Below are positions 48,801 through 63,800 of a stretch of DNA of 64,000 bases, piece by piece; positions within the stretch are counted from its first letter, which is position 1; each line of letters starts with the position of its first letter. Both the position numbers and the translations under genes were made by a program. Location: contig OZ034972.1 in the NCBI GenBank assembly GCA_964030785.1, positions 19,071,683 to 19,135,682 of the forward strand, read 5' to 3'. The DNA comes from Siderastrea siderea (lineage: Eukaryota; Cnidaria; Anthozoa; Scleractinia; Rhizangiidae). The notes beneath the pieces were generated by a model, which searched no databases, was not told the DNA's origin, and saw nothing but the letters and a program-made list of their open reading frames with translations.

Positions 48801-51800
48801 CTAGATTGCTAGAAGCACATGACATACAGGTCTAGAGGGTATACTCACTAACCAATTCAAGGATACCCCTAGAGTATTGTCCTTACCTCACGTGTTCAAA
48901 ATTGAAGTTTATCAATGACAGCGAGGGATATCATAAAATTTTTATTGTCAGGCCAATAATGCCTTTATGCATGGTATCTTATTCACTATTGGTCTAGTTT
49001 GCGACGTCTAAAAAAAGGCCTAGTTTAAGTCCAAAGTCACATTCACTAGCTGTCTTGCTAACTGTAGGGATTTCCAAGGTTCTTTAAATTGTAATTCCCA
49101 CCCTCCCTCCCTTTGGAGGACTCCTTACTGTAATCAATAAACTTGGGTTCACCACTTGGGTATTCGCAGCAACTTCCCCAAGCTTTGTTTTTCGATCGGT
49201 TAGTTGCGTTATTTACGTTCTTTATCTGCCTATTCTTGTCCGATCCAGTACGTGCCGGCGGTGTCGGCTCGTAGTGCTGGGGAGATAAGTAGGCTTGAGA
49301 AAGTCATAACTCTGGCATGATGCTGGCCGGAGGTCACCTCGTAGTGCCGTATGAGTTAGGGATCAGTAGCACAGTAAACATGTACAATTGTGTAACATTC
49401 ATCAAAAATACAAATTTATTAGAATTTTCTCAAAAGTGGTAAAAACAAGTTGATTTGAGCAGTAAATATCAATTATGAACTAAATAGACAATTTTAACTA
49501 GTTTTAGTTGCAGTGTCAGCAGTTTTTGTTTTACCCATAAGGCTTTGCAACCCTGGTAACTAGGAAAATACACTAGAAATCTCTCAAAATTCATACCTGT
49601 ACTTCAATTTTTAATGAAGATCACCGTATTTAATGAGCTAGACATTTTTCATCATAATTTTAATGCATTGTCAGCATTTTTGTTTTACCCATAATGCTTT
49701 GCAGTTTATATAACTTGTGAATTTCATCTTTTTTGATGGCTTTTTTCTTCTCCTCTTGCTTCTCCCTCCACTTTCTCATTCCTTTTGCTTTGTTTTTACG
49801 TTCCATGGAAAGTCTTGTCATAAAAATATAGTCAGGACTGCTTAAGAAAAACCGCATGGCAAACATGACCTCTTGAACATTTGCTTTGAAAACACATGTT
49901 TTCCTGCACATGCAAGGGTTATTTTAGGCTTATTACATAACAAAAAGCTTCTAGAACTTTCCTGGGTGGTTACCAAGGCCCTGTATTGCCTTTGAGATGA
50001 AGGAAGCGTACGAGAACATGGCAAGATTTCTTAGTTTTTTCGTTGCGCTTTGAGCGGCAGTCTTGCAGATGTAATCTGAAACTTATGAAGAAGGGTTTCA
50101 CAAGGCTTGGGATTGCAAAAAACATTTCTATCGAGCTCACTACTGTAGTCTGTACCGTGAAAATGCTCAGACACATTCTTTTTGAGATGAGCATCGTGTG
50201 TGATGGCAGTCGGAAGGTGCTGTGTGCACTGAGGAACTTCAGCGATGCTTTGACTTTGTCTTATGCTGTGAATGGCACCGCCATTTTTGGAGCGTTTCAC
50301 GAGGCTTGGGATTTAGACTTTTGCTCACTACATCGGACCAGCTGGCCCTAGTTTGTTCATATTTTCAGGAAAGAGTCCTTATGAAGTGAGAATTCTGTTT
50401 GAATTAGTATTTTTATTGAATACTCGTGTTTATGACTGGATGAGGGAGTCTAACTTACAACTTCAAATGCTAGAAGTAATACAGTGACGCCATTACTGTG
50501 ATATGCAATTTTATTATTTTAACCATACTGATTCCAGTTTTCCAGAATTTTGCTTATGCCGTCGAAAGTATGGTTCATTTTCGTATTTTCCGAGATTTTT
50601 TGGAATATGTAGTACCCGTTGCGGCCGTAAAATTCATGATCAACAAAATATTTTCGTGAGCAAATGTTGCGCGTGACGGCCATATTTTGTTGTAATTTTG
50701 TAAAACATTAAATTCTCAAAAAATTAAAATATTACGAAACTTCACGAATCTTTGTGTATTTATTAAGAAACATGTTATCTTTATTGATGTGAAGTCTTAA
50801 CAATGTACTGGCAACGGTTGAGGAGATATTCACAAACATGTTCCCAACACTCTGATTGTGCATGTGTACTGTGCTACTGATCTAGGCTTATAGATTGTCT
50901 TAGCTTTTGACCTGTCTACTTGTCCAATCCAGTGCGGTTTTGGCGCTGGGGAGATAAGTAGCCGTGTGGTCACGCAATGGAAGTCGTCTGTCATGCCGAT
51001 CGCGGAGAGGTGTTCCCCCCTTTAGCGCCAAATATTGTGTTGTTATTTTGTGTATTATGTTCGCATCTCTGTGCTCTATATTGTTAAAAGGAACTGCGAC
51101 ATTAACATTTAAATGTTGTTGGAAATTTAATTTAGCTTAATGTCATTGTTACCGGTTTGTCTTGTGAATTTGTTTATTTGGCAACAGAAGTGAGATGTTC
51201 AAATTAGACTTTTAAGGCAGAGCGAAATTAAAGGCATAGCTACATTACTCTGGTACAGTTATCATGAGCAAATTATATAATTTTTGTTACAATTCATGAT
51301 GCACCAATTTCTATCATTTCAAAGCAGATATGTGCAAGTTGGTCTTGTAGGGTAGTAAATCATTTAATTCATTAAAAAACCGAGGGCTCTAATCTTGTTA
51401 TTTTTAAATATGTAAGCAACCTTAATTTAGTTGCAATAGAAAATTTATTGGGGATCATTTGCTTTAGAGAAGGAACAATATTAGTTTTTTAAAACTGTGA
51501 ATTATTATAGTGTATTCTAGCTCTTCTCTTCAGTATAGTGTACTGAGTGGTATATTTTGGTATTTTGTTTTTGCACCTTGTAGGTTCCTCCAATCGACTC
51601 CAGTTCTACTGACGGAATGGTACTTGACCTCCTTTCCTTTAAAGGAGACATAGCCTTTAACAACATTGAATTCTTTTATCCATCACGACCAGACATAAAG
51701 GTATGCTACATTTAACTTTTGATTTAATATTTATAACATATTCATAGTTAACTTGGAATGTGTATCATGTATCAAGGATACGTGATATACACGATTGTGT

Positions 51801-54800
51801 ACACATGATTGGAATACACATGATTGTGTATTCCAGTTCTATCCTCACTACCTGTCGTTACCTCCAGAGTTCTTGGCATCTCTTTCAGTGAGTGCACTTT
51901 CCACTGAGAAATCAGTGTTCATAGGTGTGGTAAGGGTAAACTCATGGCCTAGGTAGCCATGATTACCTCCTCAATTGTGTATGACTTGTCCGTTAATTCC
52001 TGTTGCTGCACAAATGACACAATCTACTCTCCCTCTGTTTTGAAAAACAAGTTAAAATTTTTATCTTGTTTCAGTTAATTGCATGAAGCAAATTGCTTAA
52101 CAATTATAATAATTATAAATAATTATTATTTAGTAACTGTTATTTTCAGTTTATTGTGGCATCTTTAGGTAAGAAAGACAATGTTAAAAGTTTGTCAATG
52201 TTAATGAACAGTTCTCTGATGTCATTGTTAAAACATATAAAAATAAATAACACTGCAATTGTTGCCCTGATTTCTGGGATTGTTCCTTCATTATTATATA
52301 AGGTTTAATCTTATTTAAGGTTCTTAAGTTATATGTACATTGATTTAAGAAAAAAATCTTAGCAGTTTAAGTTTGTGGTTCATTTAATCTAACATAAGGA
52401 AAGTAAGTGAAATAAGCATTGTCTGTCAGTTGATGTACAAAAAAATTTAAAACAGTTTGAGAAGGCTGCATGGAAAAAATGTTTATATGTAACATTACAA
52501 TTACAAAGTGAATTTTTCCTTAATGTGACTGACATACGTTACAACTCTTTGTCTTGTTTTTGTTCCGCAGATTTTAAATGGTTTGAGTCTGACTGTAGAT
52601 AGTGGGCAGACAGTTGCTCTTGTGGGAGAGAGTGGCTGTGGAAAGAGTACAGTTGTCAAGTTGCTACAGAGATTTTATGACCCTAGCAGTGGCGAGGTAA
52701 GATTGTTATCATTCTGTATAGTTATGAGCTGAAAATGGAGAACTTGTCTGTTCCTTCAGAGTTGCTGGTGCATGAGCACTAAAGCAATGATGTACACAGC
52801 TTCAGGTTTCCAAAACTAATCAAAGTGACTTCTAGGACTACAATCGTTTTTCAACCAGTTATTACAGCTTGGGTAAAAAAAGACTGAAAATTCATGGAAA
52901 AAAGGGTCATAAGGCATTTGAGGACTCACAAACATTTTGGGCACATCCTTACCCTACTGATGAAGGGATGCTTGCACGTGCTAAAACCAGAGTTGCATCA
53001 AAGCTAGAAATTGGAAATCATTTTATTTATGCTTTGAGCTATGCAACTCTGGCCTTAGCATGTTCATGCTTTATTTAAAATTAACAGCTACATTTCCAAG
53101 CAGCGGTTATGCCACTGATATGTGGGTGTGGCCAAAAGTTTGTAACGTCCTTACATTTATGGCTTTTTTCACTTTTATATTTCGTCGCAAAATTTGACAA
53201 TATTCCCTCAAAGTGTCACACATGTCCTGAGAGGAATAGCTTTTGCAATTTGTAACCTTTGATTGTACAACTGTAACTTACAGTTAATGTTTATCCCATT
53301 CATGAAGGTAACTGTTGATGGCCACGACATTCGTAGTCTTAACCTGAAGTGGTTGCGTGAACAAGTTGGTGTAGTGAGTCAAGAGCCAGTTCTTTTTGAC
53401 ATGACAATAGCAGAGAATATCCGCTACGGCAAAGATGGTGTGACACAGGAAGACATTGAAAAAGCAACAAGGATGGCGAATGCTCACGATTTTATAACAA
53501 GGCTCCCTCAAGTAAGTTGACCGGAATTAATTTTGTGGTCCTGAACAGCTGTGCTAATACAAAATAATAATTTGCCCCATTGATGGAGTGCATGTTCTGG
53601 TGTCACTTAATTATAACTAGCATTCATTTGTTCTGTTGAATGATAACTTGGAACTACAGTGTAGAATAAAGTTATGTCTGCTAAGTAATTAATGTATTGA
53701 ATTTTAATAATGCCAGGGATATGAGACTCTTGTTGGTGAACGTGGGACTCAGTTAAGTGGAGGACAGAAACAGCGCATTGCCATTGCACGAGCTCTTGTG
53801 AAAGATCCCAGAATACTGTTGTTAGATGAAGCAACCTCGGCACTGGACAGTGAAAGTGAAAGAATTGTGCAAGCTGCTTTGGATAATGTACGTTAACAAC
53901 TTGTTCTGATATGGTTACCATTTTTTCAAGGGATTTCTTCATTTAATAACAACTAATGATGTTATCACTGACTTTTGTTGATACACAGTAAACCATTTTG
54001 ACAAAAAATAATAGATAAAATAATGTCAAATGGCCTCCAGTACAAATCTTCCTGTCTGGTCTAATCTCCATTTTCTTTCATTCTCTGAACCATTTTGTTT
54101 CAGCTGTGCCCTCTCTATCTCTGTTGTGATACTTGGGATATAATATCTGAAATTATTTGTGTCTGACAGGGCTCAAGACTAACTTTCAGCTTCGTAGCCC
54201 AGTGGCTAGTGAGAGATTTGATTTCACTAGCCAAAATAAATTTTCACTAGCCGGACTTTTTTTTGCGTAATCTCGCACTGTGTTCAATACGTGTTATTTT
54301 TAGCCGAGTTAATTACTGTAAATATGCCTCTGTAATCTAAGGAGTGAAGAACTGGAATGTTGACCATTCTATCCAACGGTTAAAGATCCTCACAAAGTAT
54401 TCGTGCGTTCAGGGCAAATTCGCAGGCACGATGTTATTCACGCCTCTCTTGTTCGTTGCGGTCATCATGACCACTATCTAGAAAAGTCAACCTTACATGA
54501 GCTTGTCATTGTATGGAGAAACGTTGGGAAGAAGAGACTAACATTGTGCGAACGTTGTGAGGTACGGAGAAAGACAAGACTGATACAGCACTCAATTCAC
54601 GTACGAAAATATGTCTGCAAGGGAAGACTAGTAAATTATGAGCGTATCTAAGTACTGAGAAACGTTGAGCAGACAAAGCTAATAAGGTTTGAACTTACTA
54701 AGGAACGGAGAAACGTTGAGGAGTCATATCGAACGCGTTGGTTGCAAATGCACTACAGTAGGGAGAAACACTGCCAATGTACCCAGGTACAGAGACACGT

Positions 54801-57800
54801 TGAGGAGACACTGAGGCTAATAAAATACGCATCTACCAACTTACGGAGAAACGTCATTAGACAAAACTAATTCCGTACTAAGAACGTGTAACGTACGGAA
54901 GAACGCCGACCGGACATGCAAGGCTATTACGGTAGGACAATAAATTACGGAAAAACGTAGGGAAGACAACTAACAATGTACGAATGTACGGATAAACGTT
55001 GAGAAGACAAGACTAATACCGTATGAACATACTACGTATCGTACAAATGCACTAACTCACTGAAAGTCTTGGGAACACAAGACCAGTAAAGTGCGAACGT
55101 GCTAACGGCGTACAGAGAAACGTTGAGAACGCAAGACTAATAAATCGACAAACGTGCTTCCATACGGAGAAACGTTGTGAAGACAAGGCTAATATCATAC
55201 GAACGACATTACGTAGAGAGAAACGCTGCAAGGGAAGACAAGGGTACAAACGTAGTAATTATGATTGGAAATAAGTCGATAAAAGAAGACTAAAGAATTG
55301 TGTGAACGTACTAACGTTCGAAACTAGACTAACCTCATATGAACGCACAAACGGACCTTTGAAGGATGCGTATGGTGAAACGTTCTTAAGATGGCTAATT
55401 TCGTTGGAACGTACTAATGAGAGAGAAACGTTGCCAACTGAGACAACATATAGTAGGGAGAAACGTTGAGACGACAAAATAAGTACCATAGGGAACATTA
55501 TGATATCGTTTTACGGAATAAATTTTTGTTTCTGTTCACTCAATTTGCTTTTGGGATCCGATCGTCAGAAGCAATATTTAGTTTGGTTTCCATCCGGTAC
55601 TTAAGTTCTTTGACAATTTCACTAGCCAAAATGACTAGTGAAAGCGCATAACCTACTAGGCAAAACGGAATTTTTACTAGTCTGTGACTAGTTGGCTACC
55701 GTTAGTCTCGAGCCCTGATTGTGAACTAGAACTGTTTCCCATGGCAGGGTCATGCCACGATATGCCTTAATTTAGGCATGCCATAGTCCTCATAGTATTT
55801 TGACTGTCCAGAATGCTAATGTTGTTTTTTCTCTCATCCGCTAGGCACGTCAGGGTCGTACAACCATTGTGATTGCCCACCGTTTGTCAACAGTTCAGAA
55901 TGCAGATGTTATTGCTGCTATTCAGGAAGGTGTGGTGGTGGAAAAAGGCAGCCATGATGAACTCATGCAAACTGATGGAGTGTATCACCAGTTAGTCACG
56001 CTACAGGTAAAATGCATGGATTTATAATACTGCATTTTGCAGGCCAAATCCGTAGAGTAAAATTTAACGATTGCAATAAGCTGTTTTAGGCAAGCCTTAT
56101 AAATCCCATATTTCAAATTCAGTGTTAATTGGTTGTTAAAGAGGCATACAACTGAACTGGGTATATTTGTACAAAGGTAATTTAAATGCAGTGTTTCGAT
56201 TGCTTATGAATTGTTAAACCTGATAGTTGATTAGGCAGATAGTCATTTTACCAGTCTACAACTCTTACAAACTTTACGACAATGGTAAAAGATTATCACA
56301 GCTTTGCTTTGGATGTCTAAGAACCTGAAAAATTCACGAATGATGTAAAACAAAGAAAACAAAAAAGTTGAAACAACATATTGCAGCGAAACAATAGCGT
56401 TCAAAACAAAAGCAACCTTGTCAAGCTCTTACACCAAGATACCCAAAAGTATAATTATTACATGGCCTATACATGTATAAGAAATGGGAATTAAACCGGA
56501 GTTATGTTCCAGAAAATAATGACATAATTGATTTTTTTTGTTGTTTCGAAACGTTTTTTTGTAGACCTTTGAAGAGGAGGAACATGAAGGTGATATTGAT
56601 GATGATGATGATGATGATGAAGGGGAAGATATCGAACAGAAAGGTTAGTTGAAATCTCCATAAGTCTTCACCTTCATTCTACAGTTGTTATCATCATTCT
56701 TTCAGCTTACGCGAGGTAGAACTGAACATCGTTAATCTTTCATTAAGTCCTTCATGTAGTGAACTTTAAACAATTTTGTCTTACCTTGTCTCTTTACATT
56801 CATGTGAGTATTTTAATAATAAGAAGTTCTGGGGTGTGGAATGAGCAAAAACTCTGTAGATAAAGCGTTGAGGACTAAACTAAAAATAAAAGGCATAGAG
56901 ATACACTGAACGTCTTTATGTAAAGGGAATTTATTTTTGTCTTTTCTTTGCATTTCTATTGTTTTCTTTCGCTTTTGTTTAACCTGTCATTTATTCTCTG
57001 TTTGTAAGCGGTGATTATTATAAAGTTTACTAGAGCTCTAATATTGTTAACTTCTCAGTGTTAGTGATTAGCAACTAATTTATAATGACAACTCATTTGG
57101 TCTTCAGAGTCAACAGCAGCAGCAAATTTCATGCGCAGCATGTCACACATGTCAAGTGACAGTGAACATGAAGGAACTGAGTTTGAAAGGAAGCTGTCCA
57201 CCAGAGCATCACGCAGATTATCAGCCAAAAGGAGAGCAAGCTCTGCTTTAGAAAGGCCCAAGTCTGCAGGCAAAGCTGCTGAGGTATACAACAACCACAT
57301 CTTTTGTTACACAGCTAGTGAATCATTGTTTTATACTCAGATTGAGATGTTGATCAGTGCCTGTCATTTTATTTAGGTTAAGAAGGACAAGGATGGCAAA
57401 GAGAAGATTTTAGAGGAAGAAGTGGAACCCGCTTCAGTGATGCGCATCATAAAATACAACACACCTGAATGGCCATACTTGTTGGGGGGAAGTGTTGCTG
57501 GCTTGATTAATGGCCTTTTTCCTTTTGCATTTGCATTGGTTCTGGCTGAAATTCTCACTGTAAGTACAGCAAATTGCAGGAGTTTACACTTCATGAATTT
57601 TTATTGTCTTACTGTGCCTTTTCTTTTTAAACTTTGAATTTCAATACCAACAAACGATTGTATTTTTCACAGGCTTCAATCACAAATATGTTTACCTAAC
57701 AAACAACGGACTGTGAAAAACAGGGACAATCAGAGATGGGATCAGAGAACAGGGGCATGACTGCTGACCATGACTTGTTGAATCCCTTGAATTTAACTTC

Positions 57801-60800
57801 TCTGGGTTTTTTTTTTCACTTTTCTGCTCAGGGTTTGCATGTTAGTGAAAGCTGCAGTAAGCAAAATTCAGGGTTCAAAATAGCAGCCGGAATAGCAGCC
57901 GGCTGCAGGCGCTTTGGCCACCCTTGCCGGCGATTTTTCACCCAAGAAATAGAAAAAAATGACATCCCATCCCTTGATCGGCAAAATCAACGTCCCTGGA
58001 ACGTCATAGTAAACGTTTCATATCAGAAAGTAATGCAGCCATGAAACACACACATACCAAAAGTGAATTGGATGACGTTTTAAAAGCTTTCTGAATAAAA
58101 ACAACAACAAATTACAGAACGTTAACAATTATTGTCTCGATTTTTGTGAATCAAGTCTTCGTTCTAGCGACTATCTCTATTTGCAGGCACTATTTTTTCC
58201 GGCGTGGTTTTTTCATACGTGATCATCAACGCGACTTTTGAGGAAATAGGCCAGACACGGGTGGTAGCAGTGCCACACCAATTCAGTTCTCTTTTAGGAA
58301 CCGGCAAAATTTTCATTGATCCTGTTCCACTTAGCACCTTGTCGCTTTTTTATGCCGTCGCGCTGAAAATCAGTGTCACTGTTGCGGCATTTATCATTTT
58401 CAAAGGCCTGATCTAATTTGTGACATCTGCAATTATTTAAGTGTCTGGGTATTTAGCTTTTGAAAAACTAATCGAGGATACTAATAAAGTAAAAAAAGAG
58501 AAAAAAATAGACTCAAAATATTTACATATATAAATGGATAAAAGATGAGAAATTGAGATATTTTTTTTTGCATAAGAAAGGACTAGGGTATACTAACTAA
58601 TTAATAGATACTTAAAAACTAATTTGAAACTGATCTTTGAAACTGAAAAATTTTGAGCAAGTGGCAACAGAATGAGCGTTGTTAATGTCAGAACCTTCCA
58701 ATTGAAAACACTTGTATACTGTAACTGCCATCCAACTGCTAGCTGAGTAACATGTCTATTTTTCAATATAACTGCACATGTAGGTCTTTACCTCGAACGA
58801 CAAAGACAAGATGAAAAAGGAATCAGAATTCTGGTCTCTAATGTTTCTTGCCATTGGTTTCGTGAGTTTCGTTGCTCAGTTTATACAGGTAAGTTAATAC
58901 TTTTATACTATTACTATTATATTTTTAGCGTACAAAGAGGCTGTCACACTGATTTCCTTCTTAGTGTCTGCTCCAGTCAAACAGCTATGGCGATCAAGGA
59001 ACAATAGACTAAAAGTAGCAAGCTGCCTGATGTGTGAAATAGATGTAAATCTCTATTTTTTCTTTCTGAAGAGTGCAATGTTTGCAAAGTCTGGTGAATT
59101 GCTGACTATGCGACTGAGGAAGATGGCATTTGAATCGATGTTAAAACAGGTCAGTATACGGAGGCTGTCTTTCAGTTTTCAAAAGTATGCAACTTTGCTG
59201 AAGATTTCCACCGGAAATTAAATTTAGCTGGTGAATACATGTTTTACTTACTTGAAAGTTATGACATAAATGGCCCAGCTGGTTACAATTGCCTGCAGGA
59301 TCAAGCAACGTTGCTGTTACATTTAAAACAAAGGTCTCTCTCAGTTTACTTATATTCTCAGGATCTGCATCCTTGATATTACAAACTGTATATATATACT
59401 GTAAGTTTATCAGTTGACGGTAAATCTTGCGTGGAAGCACGTTTAGCTGTAACTCGAAAAGTCTATTGTAGTTTCTTTAGAGAAATGAAGCAGCTTTTCT
59501 GTTTTGTGACAGGATATGTCGTATTTTGATGATCCACTGCACAGTACTGGAGCTCTAACCACAGCACTATCAACACATGCTTCGGCTGTTCAAGGGGTAA
59601 GTACAGCGGACATTGTATGCATCACTTCTTTTATGAGTATTTAGTATAATTGCTCAGGTGATTATAGAGAAGCGCGCGCACTGATTGGTCGAGGAGTACG
59701 TCATATCTTGCTATAATCACCCCACGCGAGGTGATTACAATACTGAAGCACTAATTTTTAAAATGGCCACCGCGCGATTTTTGATTTTTCTTGAGAAAAG
59801 AAAAAAAGAAAATGCATTTGCTCTGATAATCACGTGATAATCACCTGAGTAATTATACTAAAACAATTATTCTCCTCAGGTTCAGCGAATGTTGTGGAAT
59901 AATCCCCTCGACTTCGTCTCAGGGATCATTCCACAATATTCACTTCGCCTTCCGCGAATAATTGTTATAAATTATAGCAGTAATAATAATTGTTGACATG
60001 AACGTTGTCTTATTATCTGATATCCAACAAGCTTAAATAGAATGATTGTCTCATACAGTATGCAATTTGAGGATTTAAGGCAAAACCGTTTTAACATAAT
60101 GGTTTGTCCAGATTAATTAATGGCCCGATAAATAATAGGCGTTTCTTAGAGAGGGGCGTTTACCTCTTCAGTGGGGCGTTTGTTAGAGTGGGCGCCTAAA
60201 AGATCATTTGCGGTACAAGAATAAAGGAGATTGAGACAGCCAGTAATAAAATACTGCATCGCATTCTCTAAGGGAAACGAGTTTTTGTTGGAGATATCGC
60301 GGAGGATTCCACACAGCAGGGGTTTGGGATTGCGGGGTCTACCGCAATTGAATTTTTGTGAACAGTTTAAGCTAGTTGTTTATACGGATTGTTTATTTTT
60401 CAGGCTGCTGGTTCTCGTCTTGGTACGGTTGCCATGTCCATCAGTACAATTGTTGCCTGCCTTGTGTATGCGTTCATCAATGGCTGGAAGTTGTCTCTTG
60501 TAGTCCTGTCTTTCATACCAGTTCTGGTAGTTGCCAGTACGATTCAAATGAAGGTATTCGCCGGAGGTGCAGTTTCTAATGATGGTGAAGACGACCTTAT
60601 CCAGTCTGGCAAGGTAAGAATTGCTCTCCATTTATGCCCACGAGAAATTTCTCTGGGTGCAGAAAAGGAAATAGGAGAAGTCTACACGCAGGCTGTCATT
60701 CAACAATAATGCCTTTCCATCATTATTTTCCACCATATGCTCAAATTGTTAGTCCTCTACAATATTCACCATCAAACCACTCGTTTTAGAGAAAGTAATG

Positions 60801-63800
60801 GCAACAGGAGTTAAGTTAGGGATTTTTCCTTCTGTTACTTTTGGGCGTACACGGTTACCGTTGATGATGGAAGCTTCACTGAATATAGATATTTGTTGTT
60901 GAACCATAGCCTTGCACGTTATTTAAATTGTTTTGTTTTTCTTGTCAACAGATAGCAGTTGAAACGATAGAGAATATCCGAACTGTGGCGTCCCTGGGCC
61001 GAGAGAATACTTTCTTGGTCAGATATTCACAGGCTTTAGTGGCTCCATACAAGTAAGTGCAAAATTGTGTGCTGTTCTGGTTTGTTGCAGGGGGCATTTT
61101 CACTGCACGTGTTGCATAAGCTTTTGCCAAGGGATAAGTCATGTTTTATGTGGAGACCTATCTTAGTTGTTACTGGTCTCGGGAAGTAATGCTATCTGGA
61201 CAATTGCTTGTATTTCGCGTCAATTGGAAAATAACTCATTCCGAGTGGCAAGCTCGTTCTGCGCAAGAAAGAGACCTAGTAACCTGCGATCGGGCTCTAT
61301 TTTCGTTTCGCTTGGTGAAACATTCAGGCGGGACGGGCGAAACGAAAAATAGAGCCTGATACAATTCTTCTACGGAACGTCTGCCGCGCACTTTTTTTGA
61401 TTGATTGACATTCAACAAAACAGCCAATCAAAATTTCTTCTGCTTGCACGATCCTCGGTATGCAAATTTCCCATAACGGCAATTCGCAGAAAGTCACGTA
61501 AATGTCGGTAAAATAAGAAAATCATAAGCTACGATATATCTTCTAGGCACGAGTACTCAAATTTACACGATTGCTAACTTGAAGGTTCCGACACTGTACA
61601 TGGTTACTCTGTCTGAACTGAAATTGAATGAAAATTCAAAACACGACTAGGTTGTCATGTACCAAAATATGCTGCATGCTTGAATCATTTCCCATTTCAG
61701 GTGGTAGCCGGAAATATTCTCTTCCCATTTGTCACCGATTTTCTGCGTAAAAAGCCTTGGGCAATTAAGAGAAATACCTTCAGTTTCATTCTTTAGAATA
61801 AAATATAAATAAAACCGTTTATAAACAAAGGAGTATTTTGTAATTTAATTCGAGAAGTGATAAATATTTGAAATTAGCAGCGAATTTTATCTCTAAGCAG
61901 CAGCGAATTTTGAAACGAAGAACATTTATTATAAAACTAGTCAGATCCTTTGATGTCAATGTCAGAGATCAATAAAACGACATAAGTATTAAACAATGAA
62001 TGAATAAACTGAAAATCGTTATTGCGACTTGATTGCGGTTCTCGCCAAACATCAGTTTACCGTTAAGTTTACCGAATTATCGGTTGACTTGTTGATCATT
62101 CTTGGCGAAAGATACTTGCTCGTCTGCTGTTCGTTTTGTTTCGTAAAACGCGGAAACAGCCACTACTCTGTTCATGTTATCAATACTAGTTGAAAGCCGT
62201 CAAATGAAAATTCCGCGACACGATGCGATAAAACGGAATACATACTTCACTGTTGCTGTACTTCTCTGCTCCAGGTGAGAGACAGCTTGCGTCAAACCGA
62301 ACGCCATTCTCAAGAGAGAAAGAAATGGTGACAATTCTCCTAGAACGACGAGAATTTATTAGAGCAACACATTTTACCTCGGCAGACTTGTTCCTTGGTT
62401 GTTCCTTGGCGATGGCGGTCGGATCGAAATTTGTGAGCGAGTCTCGTAGACAATTTACTTCCGTTGGCAGCTCTATTGTTAAAGGGCCAATCAGATTGCG
62501 AGATTCCCGCGGCCAAAATTTGGCCGCCGACACGAACTCTTGTGAGAGATTGTATCAGGCCTTGTTTTAGCGAGCGACCAACAAAGAGAATATGAGAGCG
62601 ATGCTAAAATTCGGCCTGATCGCAGGTTAGAGACCTAGGGACATGCCCGTCCTTCAGTTCTGGTTGCTTGGGCAATGGCTTAAGCCGCCTGGCAAAGGAA
62701 ACTCCATTTCAATTCATTAGTAATTTTGACGGTTATGTTTAAGTATTTACCTATTGCAACAGTATGGGTCTGTCTCTTATCTCGTTTAAATCGTTTGTCT
62801 AATCATCTGAAACTTGTGTGTGATTTGCAGGAGAGCTTTGAAGCGAGCTCATCTTCAAGGAGTGTCGTTCGGATTATCGGAGGCGTTCATGTTCTTTGCT
62901 AATGCGGCGGCATTTAGATATGGAGCACATCTTGTTATGGAGAAAGAAATGACTATGGAAGAAGTCATGAAGTAAGTTAACTTTTGTCATAAACTTGAGT
63001 CGATGTGGGAGAAGGGGCTGGAGCGTTGCCACCTACTGCTTTGCTGTTAAGGTTTGAAACAGTAGTCCCTTGAATCGATATGCCGCAATTCCAGTTCCAT
63101 TTCCAGTTAGGACACTCACACCAGTTTATAGTGCTGGGTTTCTGGCAACTTCGCTTTTCTCCAAAACAAAGAAATCGTGTCATCACATTATGATGATAGG
63201 TTTGCTGATGTTTATTTGTTTTGTTTGTTTTTGTTTTTTCTCAGGGTGGTGCTGTCAATTGTTATGGGAGGTTTTATTCTGGGTCAGATCAGCGCACTCT
63301 CGCCAGATTATGAGAAAGCTAAAGTGGCAGCGGCTCGTCTATTCAGAATCTTTGACCGTAAAAGTCTAGTTGACAGTTCCTCTGAAGATGGCTTAACACC
63401 GGTAAGAATGCAGTCAACCTGAACTCACAAGGAAACTGCAGCTGTACTTAGTACTTACAGCAAGTGCCGTTTAGTGTGTTACGTTCAAAGCGTTTATCTA
63501 CCTCAATTACTGAGCTTTGAATATTTCACCCCCTCCCCCAATAAAAGCAGCAACAGTAACAACAACAATAACTGGGTTTTGTACGTAGTTCTTTTTGAAA
63601 ACCAAACCTACTGAGTCCCAAATGCCCCCTCTGCAAACGAGATGAAAAGAGCGCCGGGGACGCTCAGGAGGTAACCCCCTGCCTGTGCACTTATTTTTCT
63701 CTCTCCTAGTCCTCCGCTGGGTTATTACTAAAATATGACAATATCAGATAAACCCCTTCGTGGAAAAGAGAGACTACGTTAGTGCGGACCGAAACAGGTC

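Noticed and set aside
54500..55480. CRISPR-like array
   Set aside because: The units are degenerate and contiguous without unique spacers, and the setting is a eukaryotic intron; it is a minisatellite.
62186..62533. 115-codon minus-strand frame as a host gene
   Set aside because: It lies within the Mutator-like element, has no ATG start and no recognised domain; listed only as part of the element.
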